64,000 bases of DNA from Toxorhynchites rutilus septentrionalis (lineage: Eukaryota > Arthropoda > Insecta > Diptera > Culicidae), in assembly GCF_029784135.1 (NCBI RefSeq), contig NC_073745.1, forward strand, positions 283,630,493 through 283,694,492. The letters are read 5' to 3'. Position 1 is the stretch's first letter; every line of letters starts with the position of its first letter. This document shows positions 1 to 12,100 of the stretch, one piece after another. The translations under genes and the position numbers were made by a program. The notes under the pieces are model-generated. The model did no database searches. It worked only from the letters and a program-made list of their open reading frames with translations, and had not been told where the DNA came from.

Positions 1-949
1 TTCCTCGTCAGGACACACTCGTTAGTTGGCAGCGCATGTGGAGTGAAGATGAGTTCGGTCGTTGGTTACACACGATTATCCCTAAGGTTTCGACGAAAGC
101 TTGGTTTAAGGGATTGAATGTCGGTCGTGATTTCATTCGCGTGATATCTCGGCTTATGTCCAATCACTACAACATAAACGCGCATCTCTATCGCATTGGG
201 CTCGCAGCAAACAATCTTTGTGATTGTGGCGATGGCTACCACGACATCGAGCATATTGTCTGGTCGTGTATCCGGTTCCATGCTGCTCGCTCTCAGCTCT
301 CTAGAGCACTGAGAGCAAAAGGCAGACAATCGGATATCCCCGTCCGGGATATCTTAGGTAGCCGTGATCCTGATCTTCTGCTTCATCTATACCTGTTGCT
401 CAGAAACGCCGATGTCAACGTTTAATGATGTTTCCTTCGTTGTGTCCCTGTTTCGTATCCCTCCTATCCGATCTATAAACTTTTACTTAGTCGCGGCAAT
501 ACATACACACACTCTTTACAGATGCACGGGCCGAAGGTTGTGCAGTCCACTGATCATTCAACAAGAGCCAAAGGTTGTACCGCTTATGACAACTCTACAC
601 GAGCTGATGATTGCGCCGGCTAGTGACCATTCTATCCTGGATTCCTCGAGAAGACGCACCACGCTAGATATGGGGTACAGACTAGGGGGGCGTTGCTGAT
701 TAATGGTCAGCTGCATCCCAATAGGAAGTATCCCGTGTCGGGCACAGGTGCAGATCATTGAAGACAGCAACATCACAATTACGAAAACACTTGTAATACT
801 AACCTCGAGCCAACCGCGAGTAATCGGTTACATATTACTAACATAGTTATTAGGCAAACATTGTCGAAATATTGAACTCCCGGCCCCGTCAGGTTGACGC
901 CATATGAGCCTTAATAAAAATATATATTTTGGATAAAAAAAAAAAAATC
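1..949 (+). mobile_element. 3' part of a Loa-like non-LTR retrotransposon
   Basis: The window opens inside this element. It holds the end of an open reading frame (stop at 425), about 500 bases of 3' UTR, an AATAAA-type signal near 910 and a run of A at 937-949. The last 270 bases recur at 59125-59383, also ending in poly(A), which marks the true 3' end of the family. The poly(A) abuts a mariner transposase gene cut in mid-domain, so this element inserted into that mariner. The Loa/Lian assignment rests only on the style of the C-terminal protein and is tentative; the presence of a non-LTR tail is well supported. Confidence 0.8.
3..425 (+). CDS. C-terminal end of non-LTR retrotransposon ORF2 (partial)
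   Basis: The frame is open to the window edge, so this is the tail of a longer ORF2 (endonuclease, reverse transcriptase, probably RNase H upstream); the ATG at 36 is internal. The visible part has the usual end of I-superfamily ORF2 proteins: a conserved W-x-x-x-I-P-K-V-S stretch, then a zinc-binding-like C-x-C-G-x(4)-H-x(2)-H-x(4)-C cluster (residues around CDCGDGYHDIEHIVWSC), then a leucine-rich tail ending about 60 residues later. The protein acts at the retrotransposon RNP, nicking DNA and copying the element RNA. No stop or frameshift is visible in this part. The exact clade is uncertain. Confidence 0.7.
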   Translation, partial: PRQDTLVSWQRMWSEDEFGRWLHTIIPKVSTKAWFKGLNVGRDFIRVISRLMSNHYNINAHLYRIGLAANNLCDCGDGYHDIEHIVWSCIRFHAARSQLSRALRAKGRQSDIPVRDILGSRDPDLLLHLYLLLRNADVNV

Positions 950-1531
950 CCACCAAACACACAGCAGAACCTTCCTGGCCGTTAATGAGGGCTTGTCCAC
1001 CGTCTGAGCCGCTTCAGCGGGCTTCGACCACGACCGTTTGTGCTTCACGTTGTCGTAAGTGACCCACTTTTCATCGCCAGTCACCATCCGCTTCAGAAAC
1101 GGGTCGGTTTTGTTGCGATTCAGCAGCGATTCACATGCGTCGATACGGTCAAAGATGTTTTTTTGCGTCAACGTGTGTGGCACCCATACATCGAGCTTCT
1201 TTGTGAATCCAAGCTTCTTCAAATGGTTAATAACGGTTTGATGACTTATCCCCAGCTCTTGGACGATGCTACGGCTGCTACTATGCCGGTCTTTCTCGGC
1301 TAATTCAGCGATTTTGTCGCAATTTTCGACGACAGGCCTTCCGGAGCGTGGCGCATCTTCGACGACCTCTACACCAGAACGAAAACGTTGAAACCATCGT
1401 TGTGCGGTGGAAATGGAAACTGTATCGGGTCCATAAACTGCACAAATTTTATTGGCAGCTTGAGATGCATTTTTGCCTTTGTCATAGTAGTACTGTAAAA
1501 TATGTCGGATTTTCTCTTTATTTTGCTCCAT
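950..1531 (-). pseudogene. mariner transposase, truncated after the second catalytic Asp
   Basis: The start codon at 1531-1529 opens MEQNKEKIRH, the usual N-terminus of irritans-subfamily mariner transposases; an upstream in-frame ATG at 1582 gives an implausible extension. In order: a paired helix-turn-helix DNA-binding region (residues about 5-110, with the WFQRFRSG and GRP linker motifs), the WVPHTLTQKN signature near 130, the first catalytic Asp in TGDEKW, and the second in VWWD. The frame then runs into the retrotransposon poly(A), giving a string of Phe. Full-length relatives are about 345 residues, so roughly 40 per cent is missing, including the third catalytic Asp. It cannot be an active enzyme. 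Confidence 0.88.
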
Positions 1532-1701
1532 ATTTACGACACTATAACTCACGAACGACTTAACCAAACAAAACACTGTCAAGGACTATATAATACCTTT
1601 CCAACAAGCTATAGTATGACTCGATACAATAAATACAACTAGAACTACGCGCTTACAACGACACCTCGCGGAAATACCGCAGGACTTTTTTGACAGCCTA
1701 A
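950..1701 (-). mobile_element. 5' half of an irritans-type mariner transposon
   Basis: Read on the minus strand, the element begins near 1701 with an inverted-repeat end starting TTAGGCTGTCAAAAAAGTCC, typical of irritans-type mariners, followed by about 170 bases of leader and the transposase start at 1531. The other half, including the third catalytic aspartate and the second terminal repeat, is missing where the poly(A) tail of the neighbouring retrotransposon begins at 949. Confidence 0.85.
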
Positions 1702-1739
1702 TATTATCTTGAATTACTTTATATAAACATAAGTATGTT

Positions 1740-2200
1740 TTTTTTCGATGAAAAACACACATCAATATGAGTATCAAACGAAAGGGCTTGACTAGTAGAA
1801 CACAGTTATTTATGAAACATGCAAATCTAAGATGGCGGCCACTACAAAATGGCGGATTTCATATTTTCTCAGAACCCCATCAATATGGGTATCAAATGAA
1901 AGGGCTTGGCTAGTATAACACAGTTATTTATGAAAAATGCAAATCCAAAATTGCCGTCACCGCAAGATGGTGCCATATATATTTTTTTCACAACCCCATC
2001 AATATGGGTATCAAATGAAAGGGCTTGACTAGTAGAATACAGTTATTTATGAAAAAATCAAATCCAAAATGGCAACCACCACAAAATGGCGCCATATATA
2101 TTTTTTTCAGAACCCCATCAATATGGGTTTCAAATGAAAGGGCTTGAGTAGTAGAATACAGTTATTTATGAAAAATGTTTAAAAATGTATCAAAAGAAAG
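1740..2200 (+). repeat. four tandem units of a 119-bp repeat
   Basis: Units start at about 1761, 1879, 1998 and 2117 (spacing 118, 119, 119), each opening ATCAATATGGGTATCAAATG and containing GGGCTTGACTAGTAGAA, CAGTTATTTATGAAAAA and a variable AAAATGGCGCCA-like block. A diverged fifth copy lies at about 2560-2630. No coding content. Confidence 0.85.
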
Positions 2201-3000
2201 TTCTCGTTCTCGAACATAGCAGATAATGAAAATCAAGATCCAATTTCAAGATGGTCGCAGTCTCCAAACAACTAATTACTTTTTGAATGGTTTCATTCAG
2301 CTTGACCTGTTTCTATGTATGTTTGAATGTTTGTTGGGTTGTCCTACAATAATAGAAAATTGACCCCGTTCCTGTTGAATGATTGATCTGAAATTTGGAA
2401 CATACATTTAATTCTACTGTCATCATAAAATTGCGTATTTCATGATCTTGAAAAATTCAATTTGGACGCCGCAAAAAAAAATGACTGAATGGGTTGATTT
2501 GGAGAATACACTACACTATGAACAACATTAGTTCGAAAAGGTCACCGCCACAAAATGGTCGAATATGTATTTTTTGCCATCCCCTCAATATTGGTATCAA
2601 AAGAAATGATTTGACTAATAGAATACAGTACTGGTCGATTATATGTGATTCGATTATATACAATTTTGGACTCGATTATATACAATTTTGGACTCGATTA
2701 TATTCAGTTTGGAAAAAAATATTTTTTTTATATTTTAAATATGGCTTATTTCATGAAGAAATGTAACCTTTCAAAGTTAAGGTGAAGTTTAAGTGGCTAT
2801 TACATGTACAGTGGGGTAAAAATCGTGATTTTTGAAGATTTTGCTTGAATTTTCACCAGGAATTGTTTATATCGATATTGCAGCCAAATTAAGAAAGATA
2901 GAAGTTGTGCGTCAAAGAAAAAATTATGGAGCGGGTGAAGAACTTCATTTTAATTGATAGTAACAATCTAGTTTAATATAAATTTTAGGATAAAATTAAT
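2201..3000. other. AT-rich non-coding sequence with a short tandem repeat
   Basis: No gene is supported. A 22-base unit reading GATTATATACAATTTTGGAC occurs three times in a row at about 2636-2712. A block with GTGGGGTAAAAATCG near 2811 resembles common mosquito dispersed repeats. Confidence 0.6.
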
Positions 3001-4440
3001 AATAACACATTAAAAATTATTAACTTCCAAGTGTTTCACTTGTAAGGGGGATCCTGCTCGGGTCTTCAAAATCTCCGACTTTCGCGCCAGAGGACCACGG
3101 CCCTCTGTCGGGATTCAAAGTTATGGTTGCCCGGACTAGCGTTTTCGCTTGGCCACGCGACAGTATCCACCTTCAATTGACCTTTCAACCAACTTACCAA
3201 CCAAATTACAATCGATCCGAAATTTTCGATTTCGGGAACAACCAAATCGACCAAATCAGTTAGATTACTTCACTAAAAATTAGGTAAAATTAAAAAAAAA
3301 AAACTAATCCAGAAACTTTCCTTCTTTCAATCGTCTATTTTTTTCCAAATTAAACCTAACTTCTAACGATGACGTCCCTCTAGCCCTGCTCTATGTGTAT
3401 ATCCTATTTCTATAATGGTTTTCCCGACGATGACGTTGCAGCACCGGTGATGGAACGATGGAGCAGCCTGATGTTTGCTGATGCGCTCGCACACCGTTCC
3501 GCTCACCGACGTGAGTTTTCGGGAATCTCGCTGGCGTTGGCAGTTCTTTCCCTTGACTGAGGCAAAACCACGGTGGAGTGTTGCCGCTTGTAGCGTACGG
3601 CAGCCGTGGGACCGAGCTTCCTCACCGATGACCAACGCACTCCAGAATGGCCTATAGTAGTACGCAACTACGAGGCGATAGGCCACTCCGGGGGATTCTA
3701 CCGACGCACCGATTCACAATGATGAATTGAATATACTCCGGACGCGGAGCCACAAGGCTACATAAATTAATGGTGTCATTAATGCCCTGTCTACTACCGA
3801 AAATACATATTTTATTTTTAGTTTTAAATTTACCTCCGTTCACTTGGTGCGCAAAAACTGCTGCAACCGTATTTCTTGTAGAATTGTTCTACAATAATCC
3901 TATTCACAAATAAAATTAAAATTACACAAAAAACCTATTGTCTAATTCTATAAATGACTCACTTCTATTGTTTTTTTGATTCCACACAAACTCACGAAAA
4001 AAAAACTCCGAAAATTTCTGGAATAGGAATTTCTAATTAAATCACAAAACTTTACTTGACTAAATATTATCTCACCAAAACAACTATTGAAATTTAACAC
4101 TCCAAGAATCAACTGATTCGCTCGGCGGCTCAAAAGGAAAAGATCGAGTCGGTTTTGTTTCGTGAATTCGAAACCTATCGAATATTCTAGAATACTTTTT
4201 TTCTGTCCTCTTTCCTTACTGCTTCCGGTTTCACGAATATTGTTCGTGACTTAATTCCCGCCGCGTCATTTTTTGAATATGGAGTCTACATCGATTTATC
4301 ACTTAAGTCTGATTCCAATAGGTTGTCTACTACTAGGCGTCAAATCTACTTAAACTCTATTTGAAACGACTATGCTCGTTTCACACTTCCAAAATGTTAT
4401 TAAAATACACTAATTTAGTTGTTCCACTACTATATCCTGT
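3001..4440. other. unassigned, possibly repeat-derived sequence
   Basis: A GC-richer patch (3050-3260 and 3360-3760) sits in AT-rich DNA, which suggests a decayed mobile element, but the minus-strand frames at 3066-3254 and 3363-3686 show no recognisable domain. No long-terminal-repeat structure or primer-binding site could be confirmed. Confidence 0.4.
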
Positions 4441-4769
4441 ACTAATTTTTTTTCATCTTTCAAATGAAATCATCATAATCGTCTTCCGTAGCGTACTTTT
4501 TAATGTAGAGCCAGTTTGAAGCAACAGAGTCCGAAACAAAAAAAAGTTCTGTAACTCTGTCATTGTTGAAATTCGAACATATGCGTAGGAGGATTTTTTC
4601 ACAAATATGATCGTCTATCACCTCCTGAGGGAATCTGGATAAATTAATTTTTTTCATGTGAGAAAGGTGTTTTCTGACTTCAAGGGAATGAATCAAAAAT
4701 CAAATTCCTCTTTTATTTTCAAAAAATGAAAAATACATGCAAAAAAAAACAAATAAAGAAAAATATTGT

Positions 4770-4847
4770 TTTGACTCGATTATTCGGAGGATTCGAATAT
4801 CCGGAGCGAAACAAATCAATACTCCGGATAATCGAGTCCGACCTGTA
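4770..4847. repeat. terminus of a pogo/Tigger-like DNA element
   Basis: On the minus strand the end reads TA, then CAGGTCGGACTCGATTATCC, followed by further copies of the ATTATCCGGA / ATATTCGAATCC theme. A TA-flanked CAGG start with subterminal repeats fits pogo-like elements. No matching opposite end was found; the minus-strand frame at 4460-4696 is not recognisable as transposase. Confidence 0.45.
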
Positions 4848-5039
4848 TTATAATGTTGAGTTTTGTTAGAAATACTAGGAATTTTATAGTGAAAGGTAAA
4901 TTCAACGGGGTCGAATAGAAGATCAATCCTATGAACAGTTCGGCGATTGGACCCATGAACTTGCGCTTAGTAAAAAACGTGAAGGTATTGGTAACAAAAA
5001 ATAAATTTTGGGCGGGACGAAGTTTGTCGGGTCAGCTAG
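4848..5039 (+). repeat. 3' fragment of the CTAG-ending repeat family (family A)
   Basis: It matches the last 190 bases of the larger copies at 28306-29669, 44395-46521, 56049-57097 and 58793-59787, including AGTTTTGTTAGAAATACTAG and the terminal GGGCGGGACGAAG...GTCAGCTAG followed by T. Its 5' side is cut by the pogo-like end. Confidence 0.85.
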
Positions 5040-5040
5040 T

Positions 5041-7885
5041 ATAGAATATAAAGATAAAGTACCCGGATTAAAAAGCCGTCCTGATTCTGATTACTTGTAT
5101 TCTTAATGGACATACTTCATAGTGAACTGTTGTGATCGAAACATTTTGATCTTCAGACCAGGAAACACATTTGCTGCACTCAAAATTCATTCAGTTATCT
5201 GCATGTCCCGGTACTTCGAATAAAATAAAAGAGATATTATCGTACTATTCTCTCATTTTCATGTGCATGGACTGTAATTTATCGATTTGACTAATCCGAA
5301 ATTGGATTAGAGATTCGACAGACAGTTTGTCAGAGCAATAACAAATTACGCGCGAATTTAGAAATATCCCAGCATCACACGTAAATCATGTTGGATTTTC
5401 ACATTTTCAATAGAATTCGAATGGCACGCTCTAATTATCATTCCCCGCCACAGCCCTCGCCAATGTACGGGGGGAGGTGCGAATGTCCCCCAGATGGTGA
5501 CCAATGGCGAAGAATGGCGGCTCGAGCTCCGCCAAAATTGACAACAAGACGCAGAAGTGTTGATTAGGCCTGAGAGGGAAAATTAATTATATGCTTCGGG
5601 CGCCTCGCCTCGCCTGGCCCGTATCCCCCGCTGCTGGAGAGCTTAATAGTGGGGAATGCCGTAATTAAAAACTGTTAGATGCGAACGGAAACCGACGGTT
5701 TGTCTAATTAAATTATTTCCCCGGGACCCAAACGTGGTTCCCGGTAAAGATGATGTTTGCATGTTGAAAAGTTTCCTAGATGAAATTGACGCCAGCTCCG
5801 GCAGAGAGAACTTCTCGTAGCTGCTGTCTTCTGGGCGATGGTTAATTGGTACTGTCGAGCACCGATACCATTCAGCAGTAATTGTTTACTTGGGACGGGA
5901 CGGAAATTTCAGCTAACAGAACTTCCCCTGTCGGTTATTGGTTCGGAGGATTTGAAATAATTACATGAAACAGATGTCCGTTCTTTTGATCAAATGCAAC
6001 TTCGGACCGTCAGATTCAGAGCTAGACCACAGTTCTTATGATAAATACTGGCGGCCGTAGCTGATATTTACAAAGGAAAATAAATTCGGTGATAAACTCG
6101 AGTGTCTTTGTGAATTGTGTAAAAGTTGTTGAAAACTTGATCAGAAAGTAATCTCATTTTAGAATCTCTCTCAAGCCTCATTTTCCATCTGGTACCTTTT
6201 GATACAGCCTCACACATCCGAGTGGCAGCCTTCTCGGCTTACATAACCTGCGGTGGAAGCACTCACCTGCCACCACAGCCCCACAATGTCATGCCCCGAA
6301 TCGCACGGCACATTCAGCATGTCATTTGATCCTAGCGGTAATCATCTTTTGAACACGTTGTTTCTCATGACATCATCATCATCGTCGTCATCATCGCAGC
6401 CCAAGTAGGTGAACACGGGAATAATAGGACCTTTCTGCAAGAAGTTTATCCCCGGAAGTGGGGGGAATATTTAATATTTAAGAAAACCTCGTTACAAGAC
6501 AAGTGTCGTCCTTTGAAGCTCCCTGCCAAGATGTGTTTCGTTTTGCCTCTCTCGTCACAGGAAGTGTGTATGCCAAAGTTTGTCCTCAAGCCCGCCAGCA
6601 TATCTGTTTGTGAGCTCAAAGCAAAGCTCTTCAGTGCACGCGGCTTCGAGGGATGCTTTGTTGGGAAGGGGAAAGCTTGCAATAAATCTTCAAGTAAGCA
6701 CGCTGATAGGACTTAATGGGTTCGTGTGTGTATGTGAGAGCCTTGACTGAGATTCGTCTTAGCTTTTGGGAAAGTTAGCCAAAGGATTTAATCTGCCCGA
6801 ATGATGGCGAAAGTCTTGAATTGTGTCGTAAAACATGAACCGCCGGCATCTCGAAGGAAGCTCGGCATCATACATTATTTGTTTCATCTTTGTTGTTGGT
6901 ATTTTTTTCTTGGAATAATTTTTTCTCTGCATTATTGCCAACTGACGGACGGTCCACCATAAGTGCCATAAGCCGGGGAAACTACGGGTTTTATTGCGTG
7001 GGGGGTTCATCATGGGTAGCGATAAATCAAACTTTTGTAAGCATTTCGGGGCTTATTTTATGGGCGCCAGCGGAACGTATGAGTTGGGCGGTGAGTCGCT
7101 AGATCCTCGTAATGCTTTATGGTTGTGGAATTTTTGCAGTGAGGAGAGACCGGTCCTTCAGGCCGTCGTTGATGGACTGCGACCGGGAGGGAGGCACTTT
7201 CGTTCAGGAAGGAAAGTCATTTGATGATGACAAAACAATTTGACCCTGATCAGTATCATAAATTGCTGCTTCTTTATGGGAAATTGTTTTCATGTGGCTT
7301 CCTAGTTCGAAGAGACAATCCAACAGTGAGTGAGATTGCGCTGGATGTTGGTCAACAGCAGACGCCTCTCGTTTCCTCTGCAATAGAAACAAATAAAATA
7401 AAATCAACCATTTCAATTGCGCGAATCAATTTTGTATGTGGCTAGATTCTATGATAACGCGAAGCGTTCTCTTCTCTGTACATGACTTTAATAGGAACAA
7501 TCAAAGTTGAACAAGGATGATTCATTCCAGAATCAATATTAGTTAAATACTTTAATATTCATTACCAAATTAATTTGAAATTATTACTCAAATTATTTGC
7601 ATTCTAACCAGTTTCAGAATTGATTCCCACTGTGATACCAAGATATATCATCAAAGTGTTATTAATCTGAAGTTTGTTCTATAACAAAGGACTGCAAGTT
7701 ATGTTAGTGTCCAAAAATTATTGCCTAGGTTTTCTTTCTATTTTTAATGATTCGTCTCTAATATGTGGTGCTACTAAAGACCATAACCTCAATTTTGCTT
7801 CCGATAGACTTGGGGTTTTGATGATTCTCCATCTTCAAGAAATGATTCCTCGAATTACTCCACCAAGCAAAATTGCGGAGAAGTG
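5041..7885. other. mostly single-copy non-coding sequence
   Basis: This 2.8-kb stretch lacks the repeats seen elsewhere in the window and is GC-richer, especially 5440-5950 and 6200-7230. Open frames (for example 6513-6716, 6994-7224, 7221-7445) are short, overlap on both strands and show no domain. It may be intronic or upstream sequence of the dpr gene. A CAT/CGT trinucleotide run lies at about 6371-6399. Confidence 0.55.
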
Positions 7886-8247
7886 GTACAAGCACGCTTT
7901 TGACGTAGGATTACGTCTTTCGGGAACATATTGGGGTGCAAATTGAAAATCGAAAATCGAGTACATCTCGAAAATTGTCCAATTTCAAACGCTTATTGCT
8001 CAGTCATTTCATGATGGATTGATGAAATTTTTGCGTCAATCGGTTCCGGCACTCCGTAACAATTTTTCATATTGAAGAAAATAATATATGTCATGAAACT
8101 ATCCTAACGGAATTACCCAATTCTGATTGGTCGAAATTGACGAAACATGGGGCGGATCCCTAACAGAGACATCAAAACCAAGCTGCCTGGGGGAAATCGG
8201 CATTGCAAATACATGAAAGTAGGGAGAGTTTTTGTTCCTACAACGTT
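7886..8247 (+). repeat. GACGTAG family, B-end fragment
   Basis: It opens TTTTGACGTAGGATTACGTC, continues TTTCGGGAACATATTGGGGT and includes an inverted CCAAT box (CTGATTGGTCG) near 8128. The same sequence in opposite orientation forms the right part of 16965-18532. The copy is cut at about 8247 by, or next to, the long-inverted-repeat transposon. Confidence 0.75.
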
Positions 8248-8344
8248 CCTAAAAAAACAATTATAATAATTTTTATTTTTATTTTAAATTAAATTATTTT
8301 TTGGTTTTTTTTTTTATTTTGAGATATAAAAGTTTTTAATATTA

Positions 8345-9000
8345 AATTCAATTTTTGGGCAAGAAATAGTGTCTTAGAAAGAGTTATGGAGTATTGATGT
8401 CTAAACATGAAAAAAATATACACTGAGAAAAATTAGTACTCTTTTTTTTATTTACAAAAAAAAACTTTAATTTACAATATTCAAAATATATATTTTTTAA
8501 TTTTTTTTATTTTTTCATATAAAATAGAAGTTATGTAGAAAATTTAAAGAATGGGTCCAAGATGGTAAAACTATTTTTGACGAACTTTGTGGAACATCGA
8601 ATTTTTATGAATTTTCGAAACTTCGAATTTTTGTATGTTAACAATCATTTTTAGCCACAAATTATGATTCCTGATATGATTTAAAACAAAAAAGCTCATT
8701 ATAAATCTCCTTCTAAATGCAGCTATTCTCGAGATATTTTAAAACATATTTCTAATTTATTGTCTTCTTTATAGTAAATATTCCCTTTTAATATGTTTGT
8801 CGTGTTATACCGTCATGTTCATGAAATTTTATGAATTTGCTTATAATTTTCAACAACTTTTCCAAATACATCATCATGGTAAAAATATATTTTTAGGAGT
8901 TACGTTGAAAATCATTTGAACACATGTGGGTTAATATAATATAAAACGTTGCGATATTAAAAAATGTTTTTTTTTATCTTAATACAAACTTTTAACATGT
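8345..9000 (+). repeat. left arm of long terminal inverted repeat (copy 1)
   Basis: Inverted match of 12740-13395: shared blocks include TTTGTGGAACATCGAATTTT, AATCATTTTTAGCCACAAAT, TCGAGATATTTTAAAACATA and the closing AATACAAACTTTTAACAT. The outermost 190 bases present on the right arm are absent here. Confidence 0.88.
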
Positions 9001-9198
9001 TATACATGTTGCGCCAACAGAACACAACATTTATAAAAGGAAAAAAATATAATTCTCTACAATTTGGTCAAATCATTCCTATATTTATCGGAGTTTAAGA
9101 GATACTCATAATAATACTAGAATTTTTAGCATTTATTTTTCATCAACATTTATTTTTGTCTACTAACAATTTTGTTGTATATAATTTAATTTTTTTTA

Positions 9199-12100
9199 TT
9201 ATTTTCTTATATTTCTATACACATTATGATAACTTGCTGCATTGTCGTTAGAGTACAACTTTGCTGCTACTTCATTCTCGGATACAGGTACAAAAGAATG
9301 ATACTTTTGGGTACCTGGAATTCGTTTGGTGTTATCATACATGCTACTCAACTCTTCCACACCCTGATCATATTCTTCTTGTGACATATATGAAAATGAC
9401 AATTTTGTAACAAAGTCTTCTTTTCGCTTGCTAGTCTAGTCAAATAACGTTTTTGCACTCGTAACCGGATGTTCATGCTGCCTAGCCAAACTAGCTCTTG
9501 TTGCCATCCATTTTAATGTACCACCAATTGCATCACAAGGTCCTTTGCCGTGTGATGTTGCAAAAAAATGCCATTCAGCGTCAATGTCGTATTTCGATTT
9601 AAACTGACATAAACTCGCAAATTTTGACGTAGAACTACGTCTTTCAGTAAAGGTGCCAAATCAGAAAACAGGTCACGTTTTTATGAAATAAAGTTAACAT
9701 TAATAACTATTTTTGCCGCGAAAGGATTTTGGCGATTTGCATACTAAACGAATCGGAAATTCCGTAAGATTTGTTTAATATGCTATACATTAAAATTCCC
9801 TGGTTTGTAAATGGTTAAAATTCATGAAAACTTTTAGCGTTTTCATTTTCCCATACATTTGTTCTGTACATTTGTGTGCTTTCCCGAACAGAGCAGCCAG
9901 TAACGAGCAACTTATTGACGACCAACGGAGGGGAAGTCGTAGGATTTCAAGTCTCCGTGAACAAAGAAAAAGTAGAAGAATGAAGGGGAATTTTTGCTTA
10001 GAGTATAAACAGTGGATCTCGCTGAGGCAAACTTTCATTCGGCATCGGACTGTTGAGCAATCCAGTTCACTTTGCTTTCGCTGCGCTTCGATCTAAAATT
10101 GGACCCCACCAGTGGTAATCCAACTTGGATATCGTCGTGTGGTTTTTTCAGTTCGTTTTTGGCGTTATTCGTATCGTGTGTTTTTCTTTCCGCGTCATAA
10201 ATTGGACACTTCGCGTAGTGTGTGATGAGCAAGAAGAAGAGGAAGGCAGGCTCGAGCCCTGCAAAAAAAACGAACGCATTGCCAGGGGCAATAAAATTTC
10301 GAGGTAAGCGTCATCTAATGATGGACGCGATGTTGGTGCAGTGAAAAGCGCTCGCACTGAACGAGCCTTCGCGAGTGTGACACCGCATCGAACAACAGCG
10401 AAGTAGGCGATTTCGGCGCGTCGGTCGAACATGTAAACGCCGTTACACAGGCAGCAACCAAATCAAGCTCTCCCCGCTGGTTTTGGAGGCGGTCGCTCTT
10501 GACAAACTCATCAGCGAATTCGCATCGAAGGGTGTTACAGCAGAGTACAAGCTGTGTGGCATAATTCAGTCTTTTTCCAAGCAGTTAACATTGTTTGTTT
10601 TCCGTCATCATAAGGGCTTCGTTGGTGCCTTTGAGGATGCATCAATGCATTAAACTGACGTTATGGCGAAGCAGACGTTAAGATTGTGCGCCGAAGCGTT
10701 ATAGAATGATATCCGAAGATATAAACAAGCGATTTATATAAAATAACAGCGTAGTTCTACGTCAACAATGCGGTCGTATCTTGGACACAACCTCCTGTAA
10801 TTTTTTTTCCTATTTTTATACTGGGATGCAGCACCATCCGATATGAGTTTTATTCTTTTTACCTGCATTTGTTGTTTCAAAAATGTTACCAATTTAGAAA
10901 TAAATACTTGCACAGCTTTTGTGTCATGTCTTAAAACTTCAGATATAACTACAAAGCTTAAATTTGCCAGAGAACCTTTTTCGTCTCTATAATAAACTAC
11001 GAATGGATGGATTGTTGCTTGATCATTGTTCCAGTGATGACTTGGAACTTCATCTTGAAGCACAAATGAATAATTTTCGGAAAAATCGCAAATCACAACA
11101 ACCTCATTTTCTTGCAAATTAGCTTTATATTGTTAAGAAATGGGGACTGTTGTGTTTCAATGTAATCATGAGTAAGTAATTTTTCTATTTTTTCGCAAAA
11201 ATACGATACAAATTCTTCCACCGGTTTTACAAGAGTTTCTATGTCTCATCGATCAGTAGAAATCCATTGTGCATAAGTGATTTCAATTAAATTGCGTTCC
11301 TGAAGCTCATCTAGAAACCAGCTTCCAAACTCGTCCATTGTTGGGCATTTTTGACATTCACGAAGGTAACAGTATTTTGATCTATTTGATATGTTACATA
11401 GTATTTTTTCCATACATTCTTTGCATTCAATGTTAAAGGAATATCTTTTGAGACTATGAAGCATAAGATTTACATTTTCATGGAATGTACAAACACAAAC
11501 GTTATGATTTCCTGAACTACTCAGCAATTAGCAATTCTTCGGACGCATTGATGCAGAAGAGCTAAATCCAATTTTGCAATTTGAATTAAGTTCCTTAAAT
11601 TTGTTGAAATTTTCCCGTAATGATGTTATTAATAACCTTTTTTGGATGTGTTGACGCTTCCCATCTTTGACTACAGAAACATAGTCTCTTTCTCCAGGTA
11701 ATGATCGACTGATATGGTCGTCATTATAAAATTCCGAAACATGATTTTTAACATCTTCACTTAAACTTGCTATGTGGTGTCGACAATACACCTTTTTCAT
11801 TTGCCAGTTTTTTGGCTGGAATTACCATATATTTATTAATGCCAAATTCTTCTTCCATTTTTTGCACAGACCAAGACTTAGGAAAAACTGTTAAAATTCT
11901 AACTTTTTCTGATCTTGTTGTCTCTGTGTGGTCAAATTTCTCTTTGAGCTGATTGATAATCTCATCAAACCCTTTTGCCTTTTGTTCAAAGTTCGACTCT
12001 TCGTCTTCTTCATGTGAAAAGGAAAATAGAATTCTTTTAATACCTTTAGAAATTTCTTTGAATTTTTGTTCGGGGTAACTAGCCTGTCCAAGTCTATTCG

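Noticed and set aside
3001..3860. LTR retrotransposon fragment
   Set aside because: GC-rich patches looked suggestive, but no TG...CA long terminal repeat pair, primer-binding site or Gag/Pol motif was found.
4460..4696. Minus-strand frame near the pogo-like end
   Set aside because: No helix-turn-helix or DDE motif is visible and its orientation relative to the end does not fit; not called as transposase.
10225..10320. Basic frame MSKKKRKAGSSPAKK as a histone gene
   Set aside because: Stops follow soon and only very short H3-like strings occur later; kept as an observation under the GACGTAG family, not called as histone.
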